Source of the DNA: Curvibacter sp. PD_MW3
GTDB lineage: Bacteria; Pseudomonadota; Gammaproteobacteria; Burkholderiales; Burkholderiaceae_C
Length of the DNA stretch: 47,604 nucleotides
Direction: 5' to 3'
NCBI GenBank assembly: GCA_002633085.1
Contig: NSIV01000014.1
Span: forward strand, 1 to 47,604
Shown here: piece after piece, positions 31,362 to 39,959 of the stretch
Position numbering within the stretch: the first letter of the stretch is position 1
Layout: each line of letters begins with the position of its first letter
Position numbers and translations under genes: made by a program
Notes under the pieces: model-generated
What the model saw: the letters and a program-made list of their open reading frames with translations, nothing else
Told to the model about the DNA's origin: nothing
Database searches by the model: none

Positions 31362-31840
31362 GGCAACAACTCCAGTAATCGAGTCAGGGCGTGGCGCACG
31401 GTGGCAGCACGCACGGCGGCGCGGTCGCCCGCGAAGTGCATCTTCTCGGTCAGCACCTGGCCCGGTAGCGCAAAGCCGAACCACACCAGGCCTACCGGCT
31501 TCTCGGCCGTGCCGCCGGTGGGACCGGCCACGCCGGTGACGGCCACAGCCACTTGCGCGTGTGAATGTGCCAGCGCGCCCACCGCCATGGCGCGCGCCAC
31601 GTCTTCGCTGACGGCGCCGTGGGTGTCGATCAGCACCGCCGGCACGCCGAGCTGTTCGCTCTTGGCGGCGTTGGAGTAGGTGACGAAACCACGCTCGAAC
31701 CAGTTGCTGGAACCCGACAGATCGGTGCAGGCGCCGGCAATCAGCCCGCCGGTGCAGCTTTCGGCGGTGGCCAGCAGCCATTGCCGTTGCAGCAGCCGGG
31801 CAGCGAGCTGTTCAACCAAGGGCAGGGTGGCGGTGCTCAT
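31358..31840 (-). CDS. pncC: CinA C-terminal domain protein (nicotinamide-nucleotide amidohydrolase PncC)
   Basis: 160 aa, a stand-alone CinA C-terminal domain. Start 31840 is preferred; AAGG is upstream, and an ATG at 31870 is possible. Motifs: LLATAESCTGGLIAGACTDL, GSSNWFERGFVTYSNAAKSE and VAVAVTGVAGPTGGTAEKPV with the catalytic Ser/Thr region. PncC deamidates nicotinamide mononucleotide to nicotinate mononucleotide in pyridine nucleotide recycling. It overlaps the dehalogenase-like gene downstream, and pgpA ends 2 bases before its start, so it is a translationally linked operon member. Confidence 0.93.
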   Translation of the reverse strand: MSTATLPLVEQLAARLLQRQWLLATAESCTGGLIAGACTDLSGSSNWFERGFVTYSNAAKSEQLGVPAVLIDTHGAVSEDVARAMAVGALAHSHAQVAVAVTGVAGPTGGTAEKPVGLVWFGFALPGQVLTEKMHFAGDRAAVRAATVRHALTRLLELLP

Positions 31841-31842
31841 GG

Positions 31843-32394
31843 TCAGATGGCCTTCCAGAGAGCAAGGCATAACAAGGTACAGAACGCGGCCACCAGGTCA
31901 TCGAACAGGATGCCCCAACCGGCTTTGAACCAGCCATGGCGCATGTGGCTGGGGTCCATGCCGTGGTACAGCCGGTCGGCCCAGCGCACCGGGCCGGGTT
32001 TGGCGGCGTCGAAGTAGCGGAACAGGATGAAGGCCAGCAGTTGGTCGTAGAAGCTGGCCGGCGTGAGCAGCCACAGCACCAGCCAGAAGGCGATGACCTC
32101 GTCCCACACGATGTTGCCGGGGTCGGGGTTGCGCAGGTGGCGTGCCGTCACGCTGCAGGCCCACCAGCCCAGCGGCAGCGACAGGGCAATCAGCAGGCCC
32201 CAGCGCCATTCGTTCATCCACGGTTGCAGCACCCAGAACACCAGCCAGGCCCACAGCGTGCCGATGGTGCCGGGCGCCTTGGGGCTGAGGCCGGAGCCGA
32301 AGCCGAGTGCGATGAGGTGGGCCGGGTGGGCCAGCATGAAGCGGCCGGTGGGGCGGAGCATGGGTGGCTCGGAGGAGGCATCAGACGCAGGCAT
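31843..32394 (-). CDS. pgpA: Phosphatidylglycerophosphatase A
   Basis: 183 aa. Motifs of the PgpA family: LIALGFGSGLSPKAPGTIGT, DPGNIVWDEVIAFW and FDAAKPGPVRWADRL, with several membrane helices (LWAWLVFWVL, GLLIALSLPLGWWA). It dephosphorylates phosphatidylglycerol phosphate in phosphatidylglycerol synthesis at the inner membrane. The ATG at 32394 has no Shine-Dalgarno, but CATAAT lies exactly 6 bases upstream, compatible with a leaderless promoter inside the thiL-pgpA gap; Met12 (32361) is an alternative start. Downstream of thiL, a common pairing in proteobacteria. Confidence 0.95.
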   Translation of the reverse strand: MPASDASSEPPMLRPTGRFMLAHPAHLIALGFGSGLSPKAPGTIGTLWAWLVFWVLQPWMNEWRWGLLIALSLPLGWWACSVTARHLRNPDPGNIVWDEVIAFWLVLWLLTPASFYDQLLAFILFRYFDAAKPGPVRWADRLYHGMDPSHMRHGWFKAGWGILFDDLVAAFCTLLCLALWKAI

Positions 32395-32466
32395 GGCGGG
32401 ATTATGGTGGACGGCGAGCCTCGCCGGAAAGGCCGGGGCGCACAGGCTGTCGCCTTGGAGGCGGGC

Positions 32467-33477
32467 TCAGGCGAAGTGGTCGAAGGAGGCAAAGCGGCCG
32501 CTGACGGGCTGGCCCTGCGCGTCGATCAGGCGCAGGCCTTGCGCGGTCTCGATGTGGCCGATGCGCGTGACCGGTGTGGCACTCGCCAATGCTGCCGCCT
32601 GCACGGCCGCGCGTGCCGCCACTGGGGCGGTGAACAGCAGCTCGTAGTCATCACCGCCGGCCAGCACCAGGGCCAGACGTTGCTCTACCGGCAGTTGCAT
32701 AAGAAATTGCACCTCTGGCCTCGTCGAATCGGCGTCGGCAGCTATTGAATTGATAGCAATCGCGGTGTCCACCGTGGCGCCGCAAGCCGAGGCCTGGAGG
32801 ATGTGGCCGAGGTCGCCGAGCAGGCCGTCGCTGACGTCAATGGCCGCACTGGCCACGCCGCGCAGTGCCAGGCCGAGCGCCACGCGCGGTGTCGGCATTT
32901 CGAGGCGGGCGCGCAGTGGGGGCAGGACATCGGCCGGCAGGCTGCGCGTGCCCTGTAGTGCCTCGAGCGCCAGCCGCGCTTGGCCCGGCATGCCGCTGAC
33001 ATACAGGTCGTCACCCGGCTGGGCGCCGGAGCGCAGCAGCGCCTGGCGCTTGCCATTCACCACCGGTACCTCGCCGAACACGGTGATGCAGATGTTGAGC
33101 GGCCCTTGCGTGGTGTCACCGCCGATGAGTTCGCAGCCATGCGCGTCGGCCAGCGCGAACAGGCCGCGTGCGAAGCCGGCCAGCCAGGCCTCATTGGCCG
33201 CCGGCAAGGCCAGGGCCAGCGTGAAGGCCAACGGGCGGGCGCCGCAGGCGGCCAGGTCGCTCAGGTTGACAGCCAGCGCCTTGTGGCCGAGCGTAGCCGG
33301 GTCGACGTCGGGCAGGAAATGCCGGCCCTCGACCAGCATGTCGCAGGAAATCGCCAGTTGCGTGCCGGGCGCTGGCTGCAGCAGGGCGCAGTCGTCACCC
33401 ACGCCCAGCGCGACCTGCGGGCCGGCCGGGTGGGCCGGGCGCTGGAAAAAGCGCGCAATCAGGTCGAATTCACCCAT
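32467..33477 (-). CDS. thiL: Thiamine-monophosphate kinase
   Basis: 336 aa, slightly longer than the usual ~325. Motifs: MGEFDLIARFF, GVGDDCALL, ISCDMLVEGRHFLPDVDP, HKALAVNLSDLAACGARP, GELIGGDTT-like CELIGGDTTQGPL, AIDVSDGLLGDLGHIL and LAGGDDYELLFTAP. It phosphorylates thiamine phosphate to thiamine diphosphate. Residues ~240-262 (AIAINSIAADADSTRP and on) are encoded by an interspersed repeat (32704-32760), explaining the extra length. It overlaps the Gcr-like gene by 8 bases and precedes pgpA. Confidence 0.96.
   Translation of the reverse strand: MGEFDLIARFFQRPAHPAGPQVALGVGDDCALLQPAPGTQLAISCDMLVEGRHFLPDVDPATLGHKALAVNLSDLAACGARPLAFTLALALPAANEAWLAGFARGLFALADAHGCELIGGDTTQGPLNICITVFGEVPVVNGKRQALLRSGAQPGDDLYVSGMPGQARLALEALQGTRSLPADVLPPLRARLEMPTPRVALGLALRGVASAAIDVSDGLLGDLGHILQASACGATVDTAIAINSIAADADSTRPEVQFLMQLPVEQRLALVLAGGDDYELLFTAPVAARAAVQAAALASATPVTRIGHIETAQGLRLIDAQGQPVSGRFASFDHFA
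32704..32760. repeat. Interspersed repeat copy B, inside thiL
   Basis: Starts AAATTGCACCTCTGGCC (compare AAATTGGCCTCTAGCCC in copy A) and ends GGCAGCTATTGAATTGATAG then CAATCG. The terminal GCTAT-TGAATTG-ATAGC is 32741-32757. It is read in frame by thiL on the minus strand. Confidence 0.72.
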
Positions 33478-35482
33478 GCTGCTCAGGCTCCTCAGGTGGC
33501 GGCACCTGGGGTGTTTCGCGCGCGGGCCAGAAGAAGCTGAGCGGCGCGCTGCGGATGCGTTCCGCGATGGCGGCGCGGATGCGCGCCCGGTCGATGCCGC
33601 TCACATTGTGGGCGCGCAGGGCGAGCCGGAAGGCGAAATAGAAACTCACCGTCACATTGAGCAGGCCGGTCACCAGCACCGCGGTCAGACACCACCAGAA
33701 GGCCGGCAGTGTCAGCACGCTGGTGCCCAGGGTGGCGCTGGCGGCGGCCAGCTGGCCGGTGGAGAGCGTGACGTGCCGCACTTCCAGCCCGAGGCCGAAG
33801 AAGGTGGCAAAGGCGGGGATCAGCCCGAGCATCAGGCCGAGCGAGATGTTGGCGGCCAGCCCCGAGATGTTGACGCGCAGGAAACCTGCCCAGCGTGCGG
33901 CGCGCGCGCTGCCCAGTGCCGCGGTGATGCGCGGGTTGTAGCGCAGCGCCGAGTCGAGCCGATGCAGCACGAACCAGTTCTCGGCCCAACCTGCCATGAT
34001 GCTGGAGGCAAACAGCAGCACGCCAGTGAGGGCGGCAAACAAGGCGGTGGGGCCGAACAGCGTGAGCGAGTGCAGCACGTAGTCGGCCTCTTTGAGACTG
34101 AGCGGTGCCCGACCGAACAGCGCAAACAGGGCGCCGCACAGCAGCAACACACAGGGCACCACCAGCGCCAGATTGCCGACGATGGCGGCCACCTGCGAGC
34201 GCATCAGGTGGGTGACTTCGTCGACGAACTGCTCGACGGCCTCGGGTGCCCCCAGGTCCTTGAGCTTGGTCGCCATCGCCGGTGCTGTCATGGCCGGCTG
34301 CTTGGTGGCCACGGTCCAGTGCAGTAACTGGACCAGCACAAAGCTCAGTGCGTAGTTCATGCCGGCCAGAAAGCCGCTCCAGAACGCGGACACACCGAGC
34401 GTGAGCAGTCCAAACTTCACCAGCGTGGTGAGCGACATCACGGCGCCGCCGCCGGCCGCCTTGCGCAGCATGTCGCGGTATTCGGCCCGGTTGCGGGTGA
34501 TGTAGTGTTCGCCGGTCTCGGCGCTGCGGTCGGTCACCTTGGCCGCCAGCAGTGAGGAGTTGCTGGCGATCAGCGCGCGCAGGCTGCGGCTTTGCTGGCC
34601 GACCAGCACCAGGCGCCCCAGCAACTGGGCAGCGCTGAAGGCGGGCGCGGCAGTGAGCAGGCAGTCCAGCAGTTCGCGCACGCGCAGCACACGCTCGCGC
34701 AACTGGCGCAGGCGAAACACCATGTCGACCGAGATGCCGTGCTCGTCCAGGTGGGCGTAGACGCTGGCGGCAGCGTGACGGCAGGCGTCGAGCCGTTCCT
34801 TGAAGTGCTGCACGGCCGCTTCCAGCGCGGCTTCGTTGCGCGGCGACTGATGCAAGGCCTGGCACACGGCGTCAAAATCGGCGACCAGAGCGTGAAAAGG
34901 GCGCTCCTCATGGGCTGCGGCGCTCATGCGCAGGCGCAACTCGGGGGCGAAGCCGATGGCGCGGATCTGGCTCACGCAATAGGTGATGGCCTCTTCCAGG
35001 GTCTGCTGCCAGGGCGACGGCGTGGTGCCGGTCGGCAGCGCCAGCAGCCGGGCCAGCCGCTCGGCGGTGGCCTCGTCCAGCAGGGTCAGCCATTCGGCAT
35101 CGAAGGCATGCGGAAACAGCAGGGAAAACAGCTCCGACGCATCGCGCGTTTGCGGCGTGGCGGGCAGGATCTTGCGCAGCAGCCGGCTGAAGAACTCGCT
35201 CAGGAACACCGGGCGCTGGGCGAAACCGTGGTCGGCCAGCAGCGTGGTGCCGTCGACCGTGCCGAGCAGCGCTTGCCACCAGGTCTGCACCCGTTCGCGC
35301 AACGCGGGCCGTTCTTCCACGATGTCGAGAAAGAGCTGGACCCGGCTGAGGGAGGTCTGGACTGACTCGCGGTCGCCGCGTACCCAGTCCAGCAGCGCGA
35401 CCAGCCAGAGATGTCGCTCGACCTGCGTGGCCTCGGGGTCGAGGGCGTCCAGCAGGCTGGGGAGATCGCGCGGGACGGACAT
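33470..35482 (-). CDS. Gcr-type membrane protein (annotated as site-specific recombinase)
   Basis: 670 aa. The N-terminal ~330 residues are helical and soluble. The C-terminal half has about six transmembrane segments (e.g. SFVLVQLLHWTVATKQPAMT, VAAIVGNLALVVPCVLLLCG, LFGPTALFAALTGVLLFASS, LVTGLLNVTVSFYFAFRLAL). The sequence matches the family named after the gonococcal gcr gene and labelled site-specific recombinase (COG4389). No recombinase catalytic motif (R-H-R-Y or resolvase Ser) is visible and the topology is that of a membrane protein, so the name is doubtful. It starts 8 bases after the apaG stop and overlaps thiL. Confidence 0.8.
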   Translation of the reverse strand: MSVPRDLPSLLDALDPEATQVERHLWLVALLDWVRGDRESVQTSLSRVQLFLDIVEERPALRERVQTWWQALLGTVDGTTLLADHGFAQRPVFLSEFFSRLLRKILPATPQTRDASELFSLLFPHAFDAEWLTLLDEATAERLARLLALPTGTTPSPWQQTLEEAITYCVSQIRAIGFAPELRLRMSAAAHEERPFHALVADFDAVCQALHQSPRNEAALEAAVQHFKERLDACRHAAASVYAHLDEHGISVDMVFRLRQLRERVLRVRELLDCLLTAAPAFSAAQLLGRLVLVGQQSRSLRALIASNSSLLAAKVTDRSAETGEHYITRNRAEYRDMLRKAAGGGAVMSLTTLVKFGLLTLGVSAFWSGFLAGMNYALSFVLVQLLHWTVATKQPAMTAPAMATKLKDLGAPEAVEQFVDEVTHLMRSQVAAIVGNLALVVPCVLLLCGALFALFGRAPLSLKEADYVLHSLTLFGPTALFAALTGVLLFASSIMAGWAENWFVLHRLDSALRYNPRITAALGSARAARWAGFLRVNISGLAANISLGLMLGLIPAFATFFGLGLEVRHVTLSTGQLAAASATLGTSVLTLPAFWWCLTAVLVTGLLNVTVSFYFAFRLALRAHNVSGIDRARIRAAIAERIRSAPLSFFWPARETPQVPPPEEPEQHG

Positions 35483-35490
35483 GTTGTCCC

Positions 35491-35883
35491 TTAATGAAGC
35501 GTGCGCGAGCCGCCGCTGGCGCTCAGGGCGTCGAGCACGAACATCGGGATGTCGATGTCGAAGCGCTCACCGTCTTCGGCGACGAAGAAATAGCTGCCGT
35601 GCATGGTGCCGGTGGGGGTGCGCAGGCGCGTGCCGCTGGTGTATTCGAAGGTTTCACCCGGCTGCAGCAGCGGTTGCTGGCCGATCACGCCCAGGCCGTT
35701 GACTTTTTCGGTGTGGCCGCCGGCATCGTTGATGTTCCAGCTGCGCGAGATCAACTGCGCTGGCGCATCGCCCGTGTTGCTGATGGTGACGGTGTAGGCA
35801 AACGCGTAAAGACCCTGCTCCGGAGCGGATTGCTCGGGCAGGTAGCGCGGCTGGACTTCGACAAGAATCTGGTACTTGGCCAT
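35491..35883 (-). CDS. apaG: Co2+/Mg2+ efflux protein ApaG
   Basis: 130 aa, the full ApaG domain (FnIII-like fold): FAYTVTISNTGDAPAQLISR, SWNINDAGGHTEKVNGLGVI, GQQPLLQPGETFEYTSGTRL and GTMHGSYFFVAEDGERFDID. Mutations in apaG affect Co2+ resistance and Mg2+ efflux in Salmonella; the biochemical role is unclear. It is divergent from rpe with only 29 bases between start codons. A TAGCAT hexamer (minus strand, 35890-35895) lies 6 bases before its ATG and there is no Shine-Dalgarno. Confidence 0.95.
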   Translation of the reverse strand: MAKYQILVEVQPRYLPEQSAPEQGLYAFAYTVTISNTGDAPAQLISRSWNINDAGGHTEKVNGLGVIGQQPLLQPGETFEYTSGTRLRTPTGTMHGSYFFVAEDGERFDIDIPMFVLDALSASGGSRTLH

Positions 35884-35912
35884 AACCCGATGCTACCTGC
35901 GAAAATACCCCC
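35884..35912. promoter_or_regulatory. 29-bp head-to-head promoter gap apaG/rpe
   Basis: Holds two -10-like hexamers facing away from each other: TAGCAT on the minus strand (35890-35895) for apaG and an extended TGC-GAAAAT (GAAAAT 35901-35906) for rpe, each exactly 6 bases from its ATG. Their -35 regions would have to lie inside the opposite gene. Both transcripts would be leaderless if these are used. Confidence 0.5.
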
Positions 35913-36593
35913 ATGCCTAAAACCTACCGCATTGCCCCCTCCATCCTCTCGGCCGACTTTGCCCGCCTGGGCGAAGAGGTGCGCAACGTGATTGCCGCAG
36001 GTGCCGACTGGGTCCACTTTGACGTGATGGACAACCATTACGTGCCCAACCTGACGTTCGGCCCCATGGTGTGCCAGGCCTTGAAGCCGCACGCCAAGCG
36101 CCCGGACGGCACACCGGTGCCGATCGACGTGCACCTGATGATCCAGCCGGTGGATGCGCTGGCCGCGGCCTTTGCCGAGGCCGGGGCCGACCTGATCAGC
36201 TTCCACCCGGACGCCTCGGGCCATGTGCACCGCAGCATCCAGGCCATCAAGAGCAAGGGCTGCCAGGCCGGGCTGGTGTTCAACCCGGCGCAACCACTGG
36301 ATGTGCTGGACTGGGTGATCGAGGACATCGATCTGATCCTGATCATGAGCGTCAACCCGGGTTTTGGCGGCCAGAGCTTCATTGATTCGGCGCTGCGCAA
36401 GACGGAGGCGGTGCGCCGGCGCATCGAGGCGTCGGGCAAAGACATCCGGCTGGAGGTGGACGGCGGCATCAAGGCCGACAACATCCGCCGTGTGGCCGAT
36501 GCCGGCGCCGACACCTTTGTCGCCGGCAGCGCCATCTTCGGCAAACCCGACTACAAGGCCGTGATCGACGCCATGCGCAAGGCACTGGCCTGA
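35913..36593 (+). CDS. rpe: Ribulose-phosphate 3-epimerase
   Basis: 226 aa, a TIM barrel of normal length. [16 protein letters not shown], the metal-binding Asp/His in [20 protein letters not shown] and [22 protein letters not shown] and [20 protein letters not shown]. It interconverts ribulose 5-phosphate and xylulose 5-phosphate in the pentose phosphate (and, if present, Calvin) pathway. In many Burkholderiales rpe is followed by gph and trpE; here a large GGDEF/EAL gene and a chemoreceptor gene lie between rpe and the trp operon. Confidence 0.97.
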   Translation: MPKTYRIAPSILSADFARLGEEVRNVIAAGADWVHFDVMDNHYVPNLTFGPMVCQALKPHAKRPDGTPVPIDVHLMIQPVDALAAAFAEAGADLISFHPDASGHVHRSIQAIKSKGCQAGLVFNPAQPLDVLDWVIEDIDLILIMSVNPGFGGQSFIDSALRKTEAVRRRIEASGKDIRLEVDGGIKADNIRRVADAGADTFVAGSAIFGKPDYKAVIDAMRKALA

Positions 36594-36686
36594 TGCCCGC
36601 TTTGCAGCAGAGGCGGCTTTCACGCTGCGCCTTCGGCCCACGCTCGCGACCGCAAGGTGGCATCTCGGTTAGCATCGCCCGCATTC

Positions 36687-39600
36687 ATGTCCGCACCGCT
36701 TAAGTCGCAACACGTTTCACCGCCGCAGGCGGGCGAGGCGTCGTGGCTGCGCCGCGCGCTGGCCTGGTTCGGTCTGACCAAGACGCCGGTCGATGCTGAT
36801 GCACCGGTACACCGGCGGGTTCGCGTGGCCATGTACGCGGTGCTGCTGATCGTCGGTGCCGTCTCGGCCTGGCAGGCTTGGCAGGTGGAGAAGTCTGAGG
36901 CGGTGCGACTGGCCGATGCCGAGATTATTGGCATTGCTGCGGCCCAGAGTACGCTGACGCAGCGCATGGGCCTGCAGGCCGCCATGCTGCTGGCGACAGA
37001 CGTGCCGCACGAGGAAATCAGCAATGCCTTGGCCGAAACCCTCAACCAGGCACAGGACCAGGCGGTGCAGCTGGACGAATTGCTGGCGCGCCAGGGTGCT
37101 TGGGATGCGGGTGCACCCGTTGCGCTGCGTCGCGCCATTTTTGAATGGCAGGAGCGGCGCGAACGCATCTGGTACCGGGCCCAGAACCTGCTGTCATTGA
37201 GCGAACGCAGCGAAGCGGACAAGCGGCACCTGGCCAACCGATTTTTGCAAGCGGAGGTTGAACCGTTTCGCCTGACCACACAAACGCTGGTCGAGGAAAT
37301 GCAGCGTGCGGCGCAACGGCGTGCACGCAGCGCGATTGACCAGATTGAAATTTCCGCGTTGCTCATGATGTCGCTGCTGCTGGCGCTCACACTGGGCGTG
37401 GCGGAGCCGCTGGCGCGTTTTGTGCGGCGCCAGCATCGCGCGCTGGCGCTGCAATCCAATGAGCTCAAGCAGCTGGCCCTGGTGGCCGAACGCACGTCCA
37501 ACTGGGTGGCGGTGCTGGATGCCCAGCGCCACATCCTGTGGTGCAACCCGGCGCTGCTGGAGGGCATCGGCTACGCCATGGCGGAGATGCAGGGGCGGCA
37601 TCCGGGTATTCTCGTTTCCAATGAGCACAATGACCTGGCAGAGTTGAAGCGACTGGATGCGACGCTGGGGCAAGGCCAGGGCGTCCGGTTCGAGGTCCGG
37701 GTGGTGGCCCGCTCGGGTGACGAGATCTGGCTCGATGTCGATTACCAGCCGATCCACGATGCCGGCGGTGCGTTGACCGGCTTCACCATCGTCGCCAGTG
37801 ACATCACGGAGCAGGTCAACCAGCGCCTGCGCATGCGAGCCCTGCTGGATGCGCTGCCGGCGGGCGTGGTGCTGCAATCGCCCAGCGGCGAGGTGATCGA
37901 GTCCAACCAGGCTGCCAGCGACATGCTGGGGCTGACCCGGGATGATCTGATCGGCCGTCAAAGCCTGGCACGCCAGGGTGTGGCGGTGCGTGAGGATCTG
38001 TCGCCCTATCCGGTCCACGAGCGTCCGACCAGCCGCACCTTGCGCACCGGCCAGGGCCTGCGCGGTGAGTCCATCGGGCTGCTCTCGCCCCAGGGTGACG
38101 TGCGCTGGCTCATGGTCAATACCGAGCCGATGAAAGACGCTGCGGGTCATCTGGCCGGCGTCATTTCCTGCACTGTGGATGTGACGGAGCAGCGTGCCCA
38201 GCAGCAGTTGCTGACGCTGGCGCTTGAAAGTGCCTCGCTGGGGGTCTGGCAGTGGGACATTGGCAGCGGCGCCATGAGTTGCAACGACCGCATGTTCGTC
38301 CTGCTCGGCTATCAGCCGGGCGAACTGGCCATGAATGCCGACGCCTGGAATGCCCTGATCCATCCCGACGATCTGCCGGGCTGGCTGTGGGCCATCCGCA
38401 CCAATCTGCGTGACTCCCTGCGACCGCTGCACTGGGAGATCCGCATCCGCCACGGCGACGGCCGCTGGGTCTGGTTGATGTACAGCGGCACCGTGGTGGC
38501 GCGCAATGCCGAGGGCCGTGCGGTGCGCATGGCGGGTATTGCCTATGACATCAATGCGCAGAAGGAACTGGAAGAACAGTTGCGCCATGCGGCCCGCACC
38601 GACCACCTGACGCACCTGCCCAATCGCAGCGAAATCCTGGGGCGCATTCAGTCCTGCATCCTGCATGCGCACCAGCAGCCGGGCTATCACTTCGCCGTGC
38701 TGTTCATGGATTTCGACCGGTTCAAGCAGGTCAATGACACACTGGGGCATGGCATCGGCGATGAACTGTTGCGCCAGATCGCCCAGCGCTTGCAGGAAAG
38801 CCTGCGTCCGGGCGATGCTTTTGTGCAGACCAGCGATTTCAGCCAGATGGCGGCGCGCATCGGCGGTGACGAATTTGTGGTGCTGCTCGACGACATCCGG
38901 GGCAATCTGGATGCCCAGGTGGTGGCCTCCCGCCTGCTCGATGTGCTGGCCCAGCCTTACCAGCTCGGACCGCATCGTCTGAGCTCTTCCGCCAGCATCG
39001 GCATCGTGACCACCGAGCACATGGGGGAGGATGCCGACAGCGTGCTGCGCGACGCTGACATTGCGATGTACGAAGCCAAGCGCGAAGGCCGTGGTCGTTA
39101 TGTCATGTTCGAGCCGTCCATGCGCAAGCGCGTGCGCGACGACGCTTCGCTGGAGAATGACTTGCGCCAGGCCCTCGACAAGGGCGAACTGTTCGTGGTG
39201 TACCAGCCCGTGTTGCGCCTAGCTGACGGCCGCCTGTCCGGTGTGGAGGCCCTGGTGCGCTGGCAGCACCCACAGCGTGGCATGGTGTCGCCGCTGACGT
39301 TCATTCCGGTGGCGGAAGCCAGTGGCCTGATCGGACCGATTGGTCATTTCGTGCTGCGCACGGCCTGCACTGAGTTCATGCGTCTGCAGGCCGAACTGGG
39401 TTCGCGGGCGCCCGCGACTCTGGCGGTCAATCTGTCGCGCGCCCAGCTGCGCCAGCCCGGCTTGGTCGCCGAGGTGCAAGAGGTGCTGCGTGACAGCGGG
39501 ATGAATCCAGGCCAGTTGATCCTGGAGGTGACAGAAAGCCTGGCTGCGCAGGATGACGTGGTACAGGCTGAATTGCGCGCACTGCGTGCGCTCGGGGTGT

Positions 39601-39920
39601 CGCTATCACTCGATGACTTTGGAACCGGCTATTCCTCGCTGTCGTGTTTGCATGAATTGCCGGTCAACATCGTCAAGATCGACCGCTCCTTCGTCAGCCT
39701 GGCCATGGACAGCGACTATCACCGCGTCATGATCGAGGCCACCATCCGGATGGCGCAGACGTTGGGCCTGGCCACCGTGGCCGAGGGGATTGAGACACCG
39801 GAGCAGGCGTCGCTCATGGCGACGCTGGGCTGCAGCAAAGGCCAGGGCTATCTCTACAGCATGCCGCTGCAGGCGACGGCCTTGGCGCAGTGGATTGAAC
39901 GCCGGCAGGAACAGACCTGA
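36687..39920 (+). CDS. Membrane PAS-GGDEF-EAL cyclic di-GMP enzyme with PilJ-like sensor
   Basis: 1077 aa from ATG 36687; a GTG 10 codons earlier is possible. TM1 (VAMYAVLLIVGAVSAWQAW), a periplasmic helical PilJ/NIT-like sensor (IAAAQSTLTQRMGLQAAMLL), TM2 (LLMMSLLLALTLGVAEPLA), then three PAS domains with PAC linkers (about residues 245-375, 385-505, 515-635). GGDEF follows with DFDRFKQVNDTLGHGIGDEL and active ARIGGDEFVVLLDD, then EAL with EALVRWQHP, NLSRAQL, EVTESLAAQ, LDDFGTGYSSLS, KIDRSF and AEGIET. Both enzyme signatures look intact, so it could make or degrade cyclic di-GMP; tandem proteins of this kind often act mainly as phosphodiesterases. It is convergent with a chemoreceptor gene. 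Confidence 0.93.
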   Translation: MSAPLKSQHVSPPQAGEASWLRRALAWFGLTKTPVDADAPVHRRVRVAMYAVLLIVGAVSAWQAWQVEKSEAVRLADAEIIGIAAAQSTLTQRMGLQAAMLLATDVPHEEISNALAETLNQAQDQAVQLDELLARQGAWDAGAPVALRRAIFEWQERRERIWYRAQNLLSLSERSEADKRHLANRFLQAEVEPFRLTTQTLVEEMQRAAQRRARSAIDQIEISALLMMSLLLALTLGVAEPLARFVRRQHRALALQSNELKQLALVAERTSNWVAVLDAQRHILWCNPALLEGIGYAMAEMQGRHPGILVSNEHNDLAELKRLDATLGQGQGVRFEVRVVARSGDEIWLDVDYQPIHDAGGALTGFTIVASDITEQVNQRLRMRALLDALPAGVVLQSPSGEVIESNQAASDMLGLTRDDLIGRQSLARQGVAVREDLSPYPVHERPTSRTLRTGQGLRGESIGLLSPQGDVRWLMVNTEPMKDAAGHLAGVISCTVDVTEQRAQQQLLTLALESASLGVWQWDIGSGAMSCNDRMFVLLGYQPGELAMNADAWNALIHPDDLPGWLWAIRTNLRDSLRPLHWEIRIRHGDGRWVWLMYSGTVVARNAEGRAVRMAGIAYDINAQKELEEQLRHAARTDHLTHLPNRSEILGRIQSCILHAHQQPGYHFAVLFMDFDRFKQVNDTLGHGIGDELLRQIAQRLQESLRPGDAFVQTSDFSQMAARIGGDEFVVLLDDIRGNLDAQVVASRLLDVLAQPYQLGPHRLSSSASIGIVTTEHMGEDADSVLRDADIAMYEAKREGRGRYVMFEPSMRKRVRDDASLENDLRQALDKGELFVVYQPVLRLADGRLSGVEALVRWQHPQRGMVSPLTFIPVAEASGLIGPIGHFVLRTACTEFMRLQAELGSRAPATLAVNLSRAQLRQPGLVAEVQEVLRDSGMNPGQLILEVTESLAAQDDVVQAELRALRALGVSLSLDDFGTGYSSLSCLHELPVNIVKIDRSFVSLAMDSDYHRVMIEATIRMAQTLGLATVAEGIETPEQASLMATLGCSKGQGYLYSMPLQATALAQWIERRQEQT

Positions 39921-39959
39921 GCCGGCCAACGCGAGGGGTTCCGCTGCGGACGATCTCGC

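Noticed and set aside
37194..39020. 608-codon frame antisense to the GGDEF/EAL gene
   Set aside because: Same shadow effect; low-complexity His/Gln/Gly composition.
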